A DNA stretch of 64,000 nt from Nansenia antarctica. Its lineage: Eukaryota; Chordata; Actinopteri; Argentiniformes; Microstomatidae. The notes beneath the pieces are model-generated. The model ran no database searches. It was not told where the DNA came from and worked only from the letters and a program-made list of their open reading frames with translations. The stretch spans positions 3,621,415 through 3,685,414 of the forward strand of contig OZ022349.1 in assembly GCA_963989245.1 (NCBI GenBank), read 5' to 3'. Every line of letters starts with the position of its first letter. Position 1 is the first letter of the stretch. Below are positions 1-10,858 of the stretch, piece by piece. The translations under genes and the position numbers were made by a program.

Positions 1-226
1 TGCCATATCTCCAACCTCGCCTCTTCAGCTTCATAATATTCCAGGGATGTTTAACCTTGACCACCAGACTGATATGCCGAGAGAGGCCATAGGTGCATGA
101 ATATCGCAGCGCTCGGAGACGCGCAGTTATGGAACATTCAATCGGCATATTCCGACGGATCGATAATGTAATCTCTCTGGCCCTGAGGTCGAAACAGAAG
201 AGGTTGATAATCATAACTACCGATAA

Positions 227-227
<1 letters not shown>
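1..227. other. Non-repetitive AT-balanced DNA, no feature seen
   Basis: No supported coding, RNA or repeat feature. The open frames here only become long by running into the trinucleotide repeat that follows. Confidence 0.5.

Positions 228-263
<36 letters not shown>
228..263. repeat. (GTT)n microsatellite, about 12 units
   Basis: Perfect GTT run. It creates artificial poly-Val and poly-Gln/Asn frames on the two strands, which are not genes. Confidence 0.95.
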
Positions 264-366
264 GATGCAGTCTTCTCTGCTGCTCTGTAAACACCTGATG
301 ATGGGGATGATAATAATGCAATACTGTGCTTTTACATCGGATGGTTTCACTATAGCAAACATCCAC

Positions 367-455
367 AAATAATAATAATAATAATAATAATAATAACTGT
401 TTATTTGTATAGCGCTTTTCCTGCAAACGTTGCAGCTCAAAGTGCTCCAATCATT
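367..455. repeat. (AAT)n microsatellite joined to a 'TATAGCGCTTTTC' dispersed-repeat end
   Basis: An AAT run (367-397) is followed by TTTATTTGTATAGCGCTTTT and AAAGTGCT words. This arrangement is typical of 3' ends of dispersed fish repeats, and a similar end lies at 43779-43850. Family not assigned. Confidence 0.5.
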
Positions 456-900
456 ATATCATAATCACAATTTAATTATTTAGTCATTTAAAGGCACTAC
501 TATTAAAAAGATGGGTTTTTAAAAAGATACAGGGAAATGATGAGGGAGGAATCTTTTGTGCTACAAACAAACTCAGATGATTCTAAATATTCTCGTCCTT
601 AAACAATAACATGGCCCCAGACAAGAAAACAAAGCCTCCATCATCGCTAGGAGTGATTAGGTCTACAGTCTGTCTGTGGTTGGGTTTTGATCTTCAAAGG
701 GACCTCTCCTCTCTGCACGGAGTAACGACCTGGGTTACAAGTGGCTCTTTGTGCCTCGTCATGCTGCCTCTCTGTCTGTCTCCTGTCATATCCTCCGTGG
801 AACGGGAGGGCTCAGGGAAACCGCAGGGGGGGAGGAAATGACATTATTTGCAGAGGCGAAGAGTTTAGTTCATCCATTCGTACCAATATTCAGCGTGAGA

Positions 901-904
<4 letters not shown>
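456..904. other. No gene seen
   Basis: Unique-looking sequence. Short frames have no recognisable domain and no splice-flanked exon could be supported. Confidence 0.4.

Positions 905-967
<63 letters not shown>
905..967. repeat. (GA)n microsatellite
   Basis: Uninterrupted AG dinucleotide run of about 60 bases. Confidence 0.97.
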
Positions 968-969
<2 letters not shown>

Positions 970-1055
970 TGGTAAGTACAAGCATACATTATTGGAGAGA
1001 GAGGAAGTAGAACACCTGGGATTTTCTCTAAGTGAAAGACAACAGGTCATCTTGA

Positions 1056-1483
1056 CTCTCCCCTCCCCTCCTCTCCTCTCCTCTCCTCTCCTCCCCTCCT
1101 CTCCTCTCCTCTCCCCTCCCCTCCCCTCCTCTCCTCTCCTCTCCTCCCCTCCTCTCCTCTCCCCTCCTCTCCTCCCCTCTCCTCCCCTCTCCTCTCCCCC
1201 CTCCCCTCCCCTCTCCTCCCCTCCTCTCCTCTCCTCTTCCCTATCCTCCCTCCCCCCCTCCCCTCTCCTCTCCTCCCCTCCCCTCTTCTCCCTTCCCTTC
1301 CCCTCCCCTCCCTCCCCTCTCCTCTCCTCCCTCTCCTCTCTCTCCCTCCCTCCTCCCTCTCTCTCCTCTCCCTCCCCTCTCCTCTCCTCCCTCCCTCCCC
1401 TCTCTCCTCCCCTCCTCCCTCTCCCCCCCTCCTCCCCTCTCCTCTCCTCCCCTCTCCTCCCCTCCCCTCCCCTCCTCTCCTCT
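1056..1483. repeat. Polypyrimidine tract (CCTCT/CCTCC)n
   Basis: About 430 bases consisting almost wholly of C and T on the plus strand, built from imperfect 5-bp CTCCT units with CCC expansions. The 185-residue Ser/Pro/Leu frame crossing it is a repeat translation, not a gene. The complementary composition (polypurine on plus) recurs at 5602-6589. Confidence 0.95.
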
Positions 1484-2824
1484 GCCTTGAAGAATGAACT
1501 ACGTCTTAAAGAATTGTTCAGAAAGGAGTCACATAAGTCAGCTGAATGAGTGAGCTGCTCTCGCTGTGCTAATGATTACCAACAGTTTGACATGTCACGC
1601 CATCCTCCTGACAGATGAAAGAGAATAGCTCTGTCGTTTGACAGACTTGAGATTATTTCATCATATTTCATCTCCTTTCTAGTCTGTGTTGCGTTGGTTG
1701 TGTGTAATAAATGAAAAGTGGATATTCTGTGTATAGAAACTCCATTTGAGTCTGCATCAAAACCTTTTGACAATTTCAGCTTTCAACTCCCCAAAGCACC
1801 AGGGTGAATTCTGCGCTTTAAAAACCATTAAAACAGTTTTGATTCCGAGTCACTTTGGGACTTTTCTTTACCGGTTGGATGGCTGTGGATTGATTGCAAT
1901 TTTCGGAGGGGATATTAGTATTGGCCAACGCACATCGTAGACGAGGTCCCTGAAAACCGTAAAAAATAAAACGTTGGAATGCTGTGGGTGATTACACTAA
2001 CACACCCACACAGAGAGAGAGGGAGGGAGAAAGGGAGATGTGGGGAAGGAATAAGAGCATGAGAGAGAGAGAAAGAGAAGAGAGAAAGAGGGGAAGCCAG
2101 AGGAGAGGAGGAAGAGGGAACATGGAAGACAGGCTCAGCTTCCTCTCTCTCTGTCTTCTCTCGAGGGATCTCTCCATCCACCTTGTTCTTTCTGCTCATA
2201 ACGCTCCTAACTTCCATCAGCATCTAGAAAAGCCAAGGAAGATTACCGCCACCCGGTGGCGACAAACTCCACGCTATTATAAATGGTCGTGATTCCTGTA
2301 GTACCCTGAAGGAACACAGGGGGGCAGTGCTGGCCAGTGAGCGGTGCGGTATCAGTGGTATCTGGAGGTGATGTAATTTAAACGGTATGGATGTTATGGT
2401 GGATGGAGCCACAGGACAACTGATTGACTGTTAATTTCTTGCCTTTCACGGCAATTACCGAAGTCTGCTGTCTTCAAGTTTTTTCTGAAATTAGATATTA
2501 GTGCATGGATAATTTAAGTAGTGTATCGATCGACCTCAAATTGCTGTACACCAACACCCAAAAGGTCTTAAGAATGTGTTATTGAGATATTCCCAAAGAG
2601 ACGTATCTCAGATTTCAATGTAATAGCAGCCAATCTGGGCAGTTTAGGCCATCAGACTTTCAGAACACAACGTGCTTAGCAGAACTGGTCACCAAAACAA
2701 CTTTTCTGGAGTATCACATTTCAAAATGTGTCTCCTAGAATTCAAAGTAGGTCTAGATAACCTGGGGATGGAGGATAGATAGTGTGTGGCAGTTTGTGTG
2801 TAATGCTAATTCATCGATAGAGTT
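1484..2824. other. Mostly unique sequence with a purine-rich patch
   Basis: Positions 2012-2119 are GA-rich and imperfect. I see nothing else that can be assigned to a gene or a known repeat. Confidence 0.4.
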
Positions 2825-2832
2825 CCATGTAT

Positions 2833-3096
2833 GGTAAATGTTAAATGGACTACACTTATATAGCTCCTTTATCCAAAGCACTTTACAACGACCTCTCATT
2901 CACCCATTCACACACACACATTCACACACCAATGGCGAGGTAGGCAAGCTACCATGCAAGGCGCCGGCCAGCCCCCTCACTGGGAGCATTTTGGGGTTCA
3001 GTGTCTTGCCCAAGGACACTTCGACATGTGGCCAGCCGGGGCTCGAACCGCCGATCTGCCAACCTTGCGGCTCTACCTCCTGCGTCACAGCCGCCC
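2833..3096 (-). mobile_element. tRNA-derived SINE, family 1, copy 1
   Basis: Read on the minus strand, it has a tRNA-like head (GGCGGCTGTG... with a GGTTCGAGCCCC B-box), a body with the words GTGTCCTTGGGCAAGACACT and GGCGCCTTGCATGGTAGC, and a tail of the form AGGCGCTATATAAGTGCAGT. It is flanked by an 8-bp direct repeat, ccatgtat, at 2825-2832 and 3097-3104, as expected for LINE-driven retroposition. The head has lost about 25 bases around the anticodon-like region (the ATGATCGC word is absent). Confidence 0.93.
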
Positions 3097-3104
3097 CCAT
3101 GTAT

Positions 3105-3798
3105 AGACCGAACTGCAAGCTAACAAGAGTGCAGGCTACCGTAGGCTAACTGTATACTGTTCTTTTTTTTCCCTGTCATGTCGTGTCGAAAGTCATGGCA
3201 GCCTCATGGCCTCCTCAGTCCTATAGCTCATACATACATGTGACGTTACTTAGCTTAAAAGCAAAGTGATGTACGACAAAAGCGACCTATTTCTATTATA
3301 CATTGAAGAAGTTTGAAAACGAAAACCAAGTGCTTCCTTCCACTTTGCACTCTTGTCAGAGACGGTATGTATGTTGAGACCAGTGGCGGCGTCTCCATTG
3401 AGTCAACGCTCACGTGTGCGTGGAGACTGACAGTCACATTATGTTAACAGCCTCCTGCGAGTATCCATTATTTCTGAGTCGGGTGCGAAGTCGTCTGAGC
3501 TATATTTGATGAAGCATGGCATTAGACTCTCTCAGACTTAGAGACTCATCACTGATTAAATAAATCATATGACAGGTTATTTATTTTCCATTGAGTATAG
3601 GGGGGTAATACGTAGTCTGAACATCGAATTACAGAATCTATACAAATCAAAAATCGAACTCATCCGAGCGATTAACCAAATGAACTGTGATGGGGACCGA
3701 ATAAGGATGTGTTTTTTTCTCAAACCACAGCCCATTGTGAAATATAATGTCTTGACTGTTTTTGACAGTTGTAATGTAAACTAATGGTTAGTCCTGAG
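3105..3798. other. No gene seen
   Basis: Unique-looking DNA without supported coding potential. Confidence 0.4.
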
Positions 3799-3805
3799 AC
3801 AGAGG

Positions 3806-3855
<50 letters not shown>

Positions 3856-3875
3856 CAGAGACACACAGAGAGATT
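3799..3875. repeat. (GA)n/(CAGA)n microsatellite
   Basis: AG run grading into CAGA and CACAGAGA units. Confidence 0.9.
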
Positions 3876-3954
3876 GTGTGGACGGATATCCCAAGGAAGC
3901 TGTTTCGGTGAGTAAAGTCGTAACTCCAAAGAACTCCCCTGAATTGATACCTAG

Positions 3955-4030
3955 GCTTTAGCTCACTGGGCTAACAACACAGTCTCTCACAGGAGGAGGT
4001 CCAGGTTAACCTCATAGGAGCCAACGGACC
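3955..4030 (+). repeat. Possible decayed tRNA-like SINE head
   Basis: TTTAGCTCACTGGGCTAA resembles a tRNA A-box region, and GGTCCAGGTTAACCTC about 35 bases later is where a B-box should be, but it is degenerate. No tail or target duplication was found. Confidence 0.3.
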
Positions 4031-4834
4031 CCCATGGGCATCCGAAGTGATATAAAGAGTTTACCTCGATCAATTCTCTTCATCAATATCAAATGTTTTT
4101 CACAATTTTGCATGCTATACGATGCCACCATTTTTTTTACCGAGACGGTAAACACGGCCTAAGTCACATCCAGTTTTCTCCAACTGGAGAATGTGTCATG
4201 TCCGGTTTCAACGCCGAATTTCCATACCATTGGTCGGCCAACCCAAAAAAATCCCCCCCCCCCCAAAATAAATAAATAAATCTGATACATGAGAAAGGTC
4301 AAAGGTCAAAGATGGAGCCAAAATATCTCCAAATGGCCTAAACATATAGGTGTCCGCCTAAACATACCTGTACTAAAACAGGTACAAAGTTGCATTTGCT
4401 CACATTACTAGCATCGACTTTGGCACAAGTACTAATAAGACCCTGGAGTACTGATTCCTAGATGATTTGGGCTTCGTTATCAGGTTTCCAAGGTGATATT
4501 CACTGTAAAAGCTGTTTTTTTTTTAGGCGGAGACTGAATTTGAGATGTTTTATAATGTTCTAGCTCTATTTGCTCTGACACAGTAACATATATTTTGATT
4601 CTGACACTTCTACAGCCACCCCACAGGTGTTAGCTTTCATTTGATAACAATATCATTATGAAGGCCCTTGTGATTGTGGATATATTCTATATTCACTGTG
4701 GGCATGTCATTTCGAGCAGAAAACCAGAATATTAAAAAAACTAAAATCGGTCAAACATTCAACTTTTCATTGATATAACGGTAATGATACGATTCCAAAA
4801 ACGACCTGCAGTGATGACACGTGCGTTCCCTCCA
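4031..4834. other. No gene seen
   Basis: AT-rich unique sequence, with a short poly-C at about 4253-4264. Confidence 0.4.
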
Positions 4835-4851
4835 GCTCTCTCTCTCTCTCG

Positions 4852-4941
<90 letters not shown>
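4835..4941. repeat. (CT)n microsatellite, about 105 bases
   Basis: Near-perfect CT run with two early GCTCTC interruptions. It produces Leu/Ser and Arg/Glu frames on the two strands that are artefacts. Confidence 0.97.
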
Positions 4942-4942
<1 letters not shown>

Positions 4943-5601
4943 GCTGACAGACGGCCCGTCCGAGGGAAACCTCCGTCGTCAGGATAAGTGTCGTAGTCAG
5001 TAACAGCGTTAGGAGGCCCCGGGGCCATCCTCTATTTCGCCGTAGGGGGGTTTCATTAACTGTCCGTTTGAATTTTGAAAACCACCTCTCCCCTCTCCTC
5101 TCCTCACCGTCCTCTCCCCTTCTGCTTTCGGTAGATAACAAGTTGCGGACACGAAGCATCGATTAAGAAGAGCTACTACCCCCCCCCCACCGTGCGAGGG
5201 GTTTACTCCTGTGTTGACATGTTGCGTGCGACGTACGTGTGTCCGACCGACGAGTTTGTGTGCGACCGAGTTTATGTGCCGCTCACCCACACGTGAAAAC
5301 GACGTTGACGTTGGAAGAAGATACTCAGAGGTCAAAGTCCTTTTAGGATTCCGTGCATGGGAGACTACCCCTCCATAGTGCTTTATCTCTGGGTGACTGG
5401 CACTGCACCGGCCCTGTCAGAGAAGGTTAGCTCCAGGTAAGAGGGGGGCTGTTTCTACATCGTCACCGCTGCCACTGTCTGGCAGAGTGGACTGGGAGGG
5501 CGGGGAGGGAAGGAGGGAGAGAGGGAAGGAGGCGGAGAGAGAGATAGTCGCAACTTCAAAGAACCCCTGTGTAGTCAAGATGTGGAGCCGTGGTGCTGCC
5601 T
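4942..5601. other. GC-richer unique DNA, no gene supported
   Basis: Contains ACGT/CGTACG-type words and a poly-C at about 5180. No exon with matching splice signals and a recognised product could be supported. Confidence 0.4.
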
Positions 5602-6589
5602 GAAAGAGGAGAGGAGAGGAGAGGAGGGGAGGGGAGGGGAGGTAAGGAGGGGAGGAGAGGAGAGGAGGGGAGGGGAGGGGAGGGGAGGGGAGGAGAGGAG
5701 TGGGGAGGGGAGGAGAGGAGAGGAGAGGAGAGGAGAGGGAAGGGGGGAGGAGAGGAGGGGAGGGGAGAGGGAGGGAGAGGAGAGGAGAGGAGTGGGGAGG
5801 GGAGGAGAGGAGAGGAGGGGAGAGGAGTGGAGAGGAGAGGAGAGGAGAGGTGAGGAGAGGAGAGGAGAGGGGAGGGGAGGGGAGGGGAGAGGGGATGGGG
5901 GAGGAGAGAGAAGAGAGGAGAGGAGAGGGGAGGGGAGGAGGGGGGAGGAGGGGAGGGGAGGAGGAGAGGAGTTGAGGGGAGAGGAGGGGAGGAGAGGGGA
6001 GGGGAAGAGAGGGGAGGAAAGGAAAGGAGAGGAAAGGAGATGAGAGGGGAGGGGAGAGGAGATGGGGAGGAGAGAGAAGAGAGGAGAGGAGAGGTGAGGA
6101 GAGGAGGGGAGGGGAGGGGAGAGGAGAGGAGAGGGGAGGGGATGGCAGAGGAGAGGAGAGGAGAGGAGAGAGGAGGGGAGGGGAGAGGAGAGGAGAGGAG
6201 AGGAGAGGAGAGGAGAGGAGAGGAGAGGAGAGGAGAGAGGAGGGGAGGAGGAGAGGAGAGGAGGGGAAAGGAAAGGAGAGGAAAGGAGAGGAGAGGGGAG
6301 GGGAGAGGAGATGGGGAGGAGGGAGAGGAGGGGAGGGGAGGGGAGGGGAGTGGAGGGGAGAGGAGAGGAGAGGAGAGGAGAGGAGAGGAGAGGAGAGGAG
6401 AGGAGAGGAGAGGAGAGGAGAGGAGAGGAGAGAGGAGGGGAGGAGGAGAGGAGAGGAGTGGAGGGGAGAGGAGAGGAGAGGAGAGGAGAGGAGAGGAGAG
6501 GAGAGGAGAGGAGAGGAGAGGAGAGAGGAGGGGAGGAGGAGAGGAGAGGAGGGGAGGGGAGAGGAGGGGAGGAGAGGAGAGGAGATAAA
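5602..6589. repeat. Polypurine tract (GGAGA/GGGGA)n, about 1 kb
   Basis: Nearly all bases on the plus strand are G or A, in 5-bp GAGGA/GGGGA units, with higher-order blocks repeated at about 5880-6090, 6060-6320 and 6320-6585. The rare pyrimidines (GTGG, GATGG, GTAAGG, GTTGAGG) mark block boundaries. Long Ser/Pro/Leu and Arg/Gly/Glu frames on both strands are repeat translations. Confidence 0.96.
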
Positions 6590-7103
6590 GTAGCCTGACT
6601 GGCAGTGTGAACCGCACGTAATTTTGATTGCGCTCTGCCCTCCAACGTGTGTGTGGGTGTCTGCGTGTGTGTCTGCGTGTATGCACGCAATCATGTGTGC
6701 GTGCCGTGGGGAATAACAAGAAACGACTTGAGATCAGACAAAAAAATATAGGTGTTGATTACCAGAAGTGCTAAACCCTGACACCCCCGGTGAACCTCCA
6801 ACCTGCCGCTCTCTGTGTTCATATCTATATTTACATATCTATATTCATATATCTATATTTAACCAGAAGGGTTTCGTGAGAGACAGAGGATGTTAATTGT
6901 GTGGATGATGATCACATTGTCAGAGCGCGTGTGTGTGTTTGTGTGGCACAAACCTCACTTGAAATATCTGAGGTCACTACTGTATACAGTATGTCAGTCC
7001 ATATACAAACCATAGGAAAAAGAGTTAGACAAGTCTTTCTGAACGCATGCGCAATAGAGAATGCCTCATGCATCCAGTGCTATTAGAAAGTATACCAAAC
7101 AGA
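6590..7103. other. No gene seen; short GT-rich patch
   Basis: GTGTGTCTGCGTGT words at about 6645-6690 and repeated ATCTATATT words at about 6820-6860. Otherwise unique. Confidence 0.4.
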
Positions 7104-7348
7104 CTGGCTTATATAGAGCCTTATTCCAAAGTGCTTTACAACGGCCTCTCATTCACCGATTCACACACACATTCACACACCAATGGCGGCAAGCTACCAT
7201 GCAAGGCGCCGGCCGGCCCACTCACTGGGAACAATTTGGGGTTCAGTGACTTGCCCAAGGACACCTCGACATGTGGCCAGCCGGGGCTCGAACTGCCGAC
7301 CTTGCGATCATTACATGCCGGCTCTACCTCCTGTGCCACAGCCGCCCC
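7104..7348 (-). mobile_element. tRNA-derived SINE, family 1, copy 2
   Basis: Same body and head words as copy 1 (GGCGCCTTGCATGGTAGC, GTCCTTGGGCAAG, GGCGGCTGTGGCACAGGAGG on the minus strand). The extreme 3' tail (the TGGTAAATGG part) is missing, and a clear target duplication was not found. Confidence 0.9.
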
Positions 7349-7376
7349 TGTGACGGGTGCAATGCACGTAAGAGGA

Positions 7377-7561
7377 GGTTTGTTAATTAGGATCCCCGTT
7401 AGCTGCATGCCATGACATTAGCTAGTCTTCCTGGGGTCCGACACAAAAATCATATTTGGACAATTGTCGACATTATATTACAGACAATTGTAAACATTGT
7501 ATACATACATACATCATAATAACAAAAGAAAGGAATAAAATAAAACAATAAAGAAAAACCC
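7377..7561 (-). mobile_element. Probable LINE 3'-end fragment ('TTAATTAGGATCCCC' type)
   Basis: The words TTAATTAGGATCCCCGTTAG and CTTCCTGGGGTCC, followed by an A-rich stretch, are a common dispersed motif in fish genomes. The assignment rests on my recognition of these words, and the orientation is uncertain. Confidence 0.35.
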
Positions 7562-8604
7562 AAAAAGAAAATAAATGAAATGTATTCATCAGCAAACAAG
7601 ATAAATCATCTACTGTTCATTCAGAGTCAGTTGTATACATTTTTTTCTTGTTTTGTTCCTTTGTTTCCTTTAAAATAAATAGTTTTCTTTCTTCTTTGAG
7701 GTTGCACTTATGAAGAAACTTCCAGAAGAAACAGTCTTCTAACTGGACTTAGGAAGTCGTCTCGAGGCAGAGCGAGCTTGTCAGGGGACAGACGGTCGAA
7801 CTCTCTCGTGAACCAGTGTTGTGTTCCCCTTGAGGAAGGTCCTGTTTAATCGCTTCAGTTAGACAGCCTCGTAGAATTTATGCAGGGATGCATTTTACAC
7901 CTTTAACGTTTGCTCTCCTCACAAAACACCAGCACAACTGTTAAAACAACAAGTGCTGAACCTGACTTATAACCTACGGTCGGTCGTAGGTTATAGTATT
8001 GTGACTTCGATGCAGTCAGTGGCATTTCAGAAGCGTTGTCTGTCTGTCTCTTTATTCTAATGGTGAGAAGCGTTGTCTTGATTTAATTGGGAGGCTGACA
8101 GCATAGATGACTCTCAAGTTGTTTCGTCAGATGTGCGAACTTTCAGACGTTTCAGACGGGACCTGACGTGACCCAGGCCGGGCCAGATCTTCTGACAGTT
8201 GGTTCGGGCCGGGCCAGTTTGGTTTATGAATGTTTTCTGTTGTTTGTGTTCTCTTGCTGTTTCTGTCACTAATTACTGAAGTGATGTTTAAAGGCGGCGA
8301 GGAAAATGAAGAAGTATTCCCCAATTCACTAACGTGCCTCTGCACTAATGTGCCGTCACGCTTTCCTGTCCCTGTTGCCTTAGGAACTGTAAGTTATCAG
8401 AGGAAGCTTTTAGTCAACATTAGCAACAAACTTACCAACACAACCACTAAAAGCACCGTGTCAAAATTGTCCCCAAGCAGGTTTCAACCTGTGAAGTTGG
8501 GATTGCCAATCTTGTCTTGGTTGTCTCCTCTCAGCTCCCCGCCACCCCCTGCCTCTATCTAACTTCTATCAAAACATTCTTTCTTTATATATTTGGTATT
8601 GTAA
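7562..8604. other. No gene seen
   Basis: Unique-looking. Contains a short palindrome, AACCTACGGTCGGTCGTAGGTT, at about 7971-7992, which is the only local structure I noticed. Confidence 0.4.
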
Positions 8605-8991
8605 TGTGGATACACAAGGACTCCGCACACAAGGTACAATCACGCAAGCTTTTATTGACCTTTAACACCGTAGAACACCAACAGAATCGCACATTCAATG
8701 GCACGGTTAACGCTTGCTAATCCCCTAGAACCCAAACTACCCCATACTCAAACATGTAGGCCTACAATCCAGTTACGGTTTGACCCATAAAACTGACATA
8801 GAATGGGCCCATAATCCTTTGTGACAGTTGATATGCAAATGAGTTGTCGCTAAACGGCCAATCAGTGAACAATAACAGTAGCCATGAACAATAACAGTAG
8901 CCATGAACAATAACAGTAGCCATGATGAACAATAACAGTAGCCACGAACTAGCTAGCTGTAATACGTAACCAGGCGATAACATTCACCACA
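8605..8991 (-). mobile_element. Candidate solo LTR
   Basis: On the minus strand the segment begins TGTGGTGAATGTT and ends TGTATCCACA, giving TGTGG/CCACA terminal repeats. An AATAAA signal (TTTATT at 8651-8656 on plus) lies about 45 bases from the 3' edge, as in an LTR. No internal retroviral-type coding sequence adjoins it. The flanks (tgtaa and ctata) do not form a convincing 5-bp target duplication, so this is inference. Confidence 0.4.
8867..8949. repeat. Minisatellite, about 19-bp unit, four copies
   Basis: Unit GAACAATAACAGTAGCCAT. The fourth junction has an extra ATG. It lies inside the candidate LTR. Confidence 0.93.
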
Positions 8992-9624
8992 CTATACATC
9001 ATACCTTGGTCGTATCCCTGAAGAACTGAGTATAGAGGATGGCTACCTCCTATAGATCTGGTTGGTGGCCAGCAAAGAGGCCATTACACAAACCTGGCTC
9101 CAGAAAATCTGCTGACCTCTTTGTCAATATTGTGAACCAACTGCATCACCTAGAACAGATGAGTCACACTGTCAGGCTCCACAAAGAACTGGGGGAAAAA
9201 CGCCAGGGAAAACGGTGTATATATTTAGCCGATGTGTCTGATTCTTCATGATTGCCCCTTTGTACGATATGTAACGATGTCTGTTAGATTGGGTAAGTCC
9301 TGTACTGGTTTAATTTGACCATCCCACGACCTCGTGTTTTCTTTCTCTTCTTTTGTTATACTATTGTGTTCTGTTTTGTAAAGAAGCTCGGTTTGTTTGT
9401 GAGTTTCTTATACCTAAAGTGGAAATGTACAAAACATATTTTATGTCATTGCTGCTATAATTACGGCTCCTAATGTCACTAATTGGATCCTTCCTTTTTA
9501 TATGGTATGATAAGTACAGTAGGTAGTAGGTATTATATAGAAGAGATGGATAACAATAAGATATGTACAGTTATGGTATGATAGTACAATATGGTGTATA
9601 CGGAACAAGGGCCATAGGTACAGT

Positions 9625-9627
<3 letters not shown>
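8992..9627. other. No supported gene
   Basis: A 70-codon plus-strand frame at 9039-9251 has no recognisable domain and I do not call it. Confidence 0.35.
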
Positions 9628-9667
<40 letters not shown>

Positions 9668-9790
9668 TAAACAGAGAGAGAGAGAGACAGAGAGAGAAAC
9701 AGAGAGACAGAGAGACAAACAGAGAGAGAGAGACAGAGAGAGAGAGAGAGTGATGTATATATATATATACTGTATATATACGTATATAGA
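9628..9790. repeat. Compound (AT)n-(GA)n-(CAGA)n-(AT)n microsatellite
   Basis: An AT run, then GA with ACAGAGAG units, then a second AT run ending in TATATATACGTATATA. Confidence 0.93.
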
Positions 9791-10052
9791 TGTAGAATGT
9801 AGAATTAGAGACTAATATGAAACGTGTGATGAGTCAGTGTGCCTCATGTGGGAGGGGGGGGGGGCATTGTTCATCAGAGTGACAGCTGTGTGGAGGAAGA
9901 GCGTGACTGGGGTGGGAGGTGTCCTTAATGATGTTCACCGCCCTCCGCCACCTCCCCCCCCTCCGCCGACACCGGTCTGCCTGGAGGGACTCCATGGTAG
10001 GGAGTTGTTAGAGGTGTTGATGATGGGTGGTGTTCATCCATATACAATAGGA

Positions 10053-10099
10053 CCAACCCCCTAACCCTAACCCTAACCTATAACCCTAAACCTAACCTC
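10053..10099. repeat. Short interstitial telomere-like repeat (CCCTAA)n
   Basis: Imperfect CCCTAA units with slips (CCTATAACCCTAAACCTAACC). Confidence 0.85.
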
Positions 10100-10156
10100 G
10101 AGAAGCAACATGGAGTAACAGAACAACAACTGAATATACAAACAAGTGCAATACAA

Positions 10157-10262
10157 GGGTTCAAGGGTTCAAGGGTGCTTTATTTTGTCACATGCACAGA
10201 AATACAAAGTAAAACATGCAGTGAAATGAAATGTGTATTGTACACTTGTACACAATACACAA
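10157..10262 (-). mobile_element. Probable LINE 3'-end fragment
   Basis: A GGTTCAAG triplication precedes TGCTTTATTTTGTCACATGC and CATGCAGTGAAATGAAATG, which are words I recognise from fish non-LTR 3' ends in reverse orientation. Family not assigned. Confidence 0.4.
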
Positions 10263-10391
10263 TACACGGGTGTGTGGGGGCGGCTGGGGTCCCCCGGAGG
10301 GGGGGGGTTTGGGGGCGCTGCTGTGCGCTGGTAAGCAAACTGGTAGTAGTCGCTCTATGAGTAGAGGGCTGCAAGGGAGTTTTCCTGGATG

Positions 10392-10538
10392 CATTTACAT
10401 TTACATTTACATTTTTGGCATTTAGCAGACGCCTTATTCCAAAGCTTACAATCAATACATTTGAATACTAAGCATGTGAATCAGCAGTCCACCATTCGTT
10501 GCAGGAAGAGTACTCTAGCTCGGGCCCGGGGCCACTGA
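10392..10538. repeat. 'ATTTAGCAGACGCC' dispersed repeat, copy 1
   Basis: Begins with three tandem TTTACA units, then GGCATTTAGCAGACGCC, TTATTCCAAAGC, AATCAATACATTTGA, and ends CTCGGGCCCGGGGCCA. Closely matches 25712-25853 and 15922-16070. This is a very common fish repeat module; at 45541-45692 it is joined to a tRNA-like region, which suggests a SINE. Confidence 0.8.
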
Positions 10539-10589
10539 TAGAAGGAAAAACCTTCTCCCTATTATCGCCTTCTACTAAAACTGGAGAAA

Positions 10590-10696
10590 CTGAGAAACAG
10601 TACAAGGGGGGCAATAGAAGTTCTTAGGGACACAGTAGAGGGGAAAGCGGGTGTCTTTAGGAGACGTAGTGGTGAGGGTCAGAAGATGTCTCAGTG
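10590..10696. repeat. Segment shared with 36655-36765
   Basis: Both copies carry ACAGTACAAGGGGGGCA, AGAGGGGAAA/ATAGGGGAAA, GCGGGTGTCT/GCAGGTGTCT and ATGTCTCAG in the same order. Each lies beside a short tandem array. Identity of the element unknown. Confidence 0.75.
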
Positions 10697-10753
10697 TACA
10701 GGTTTCCAGGTTTCCAGGTTTACAGGTTTACAGGTTTACAGGTTTACAGGTTT
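10697..10753. repeat. (GGTTTACA)n-like short tandem array
   Basis: Units alternate between CAGGTTTCCAGGTTTC and CAGGTTTACAGGTTTA forms. Confidence 0.85.
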
Positions 10754-10755
10754 GT

Positions 10756-10858
10756 TACCTTTGCCTACTTGTGTGTTCTGTCATCATGTGAAGCGCACTG
10801 AATCACATCTTGTGAGAAATGCGCTTTACAAATAAAACTTGATTTGATTTGATTTGGA
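10756..10858 (+). mobile_element. Non-LTR retrotransposon 3' tail
   Basis: Ends GAAATGCGCTTTACAAATAA followed by AACTTGATTTGATTTGATTT. An 'nCGCTTTACAAATAAA + short tandem tail' structure is characteristic of fish LINE 3' ends. Confidence 0.5.

Noticed and set aside
992..1549. 185-codon proline/serine-rich frame
   Set aside because: Translation of the CCTCT tract; no domain, splice context or codon signature.
5417..6719. Ser/Pro/Leu-rich frames of 370-425 codons on the minus strand and Arg/Gly/Glu frames on the plus strand
   Set aside because: All three frames on each strand stay open because the DNA is a purine/pyrimidine 5-bp repeat that cannot form most stop codons. This is not coding evidence.
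10053..10099. True chromosome end
   Set aside because: The telomere-like units are few, imperfect and interstitial, with ordinary DNA on both sides.
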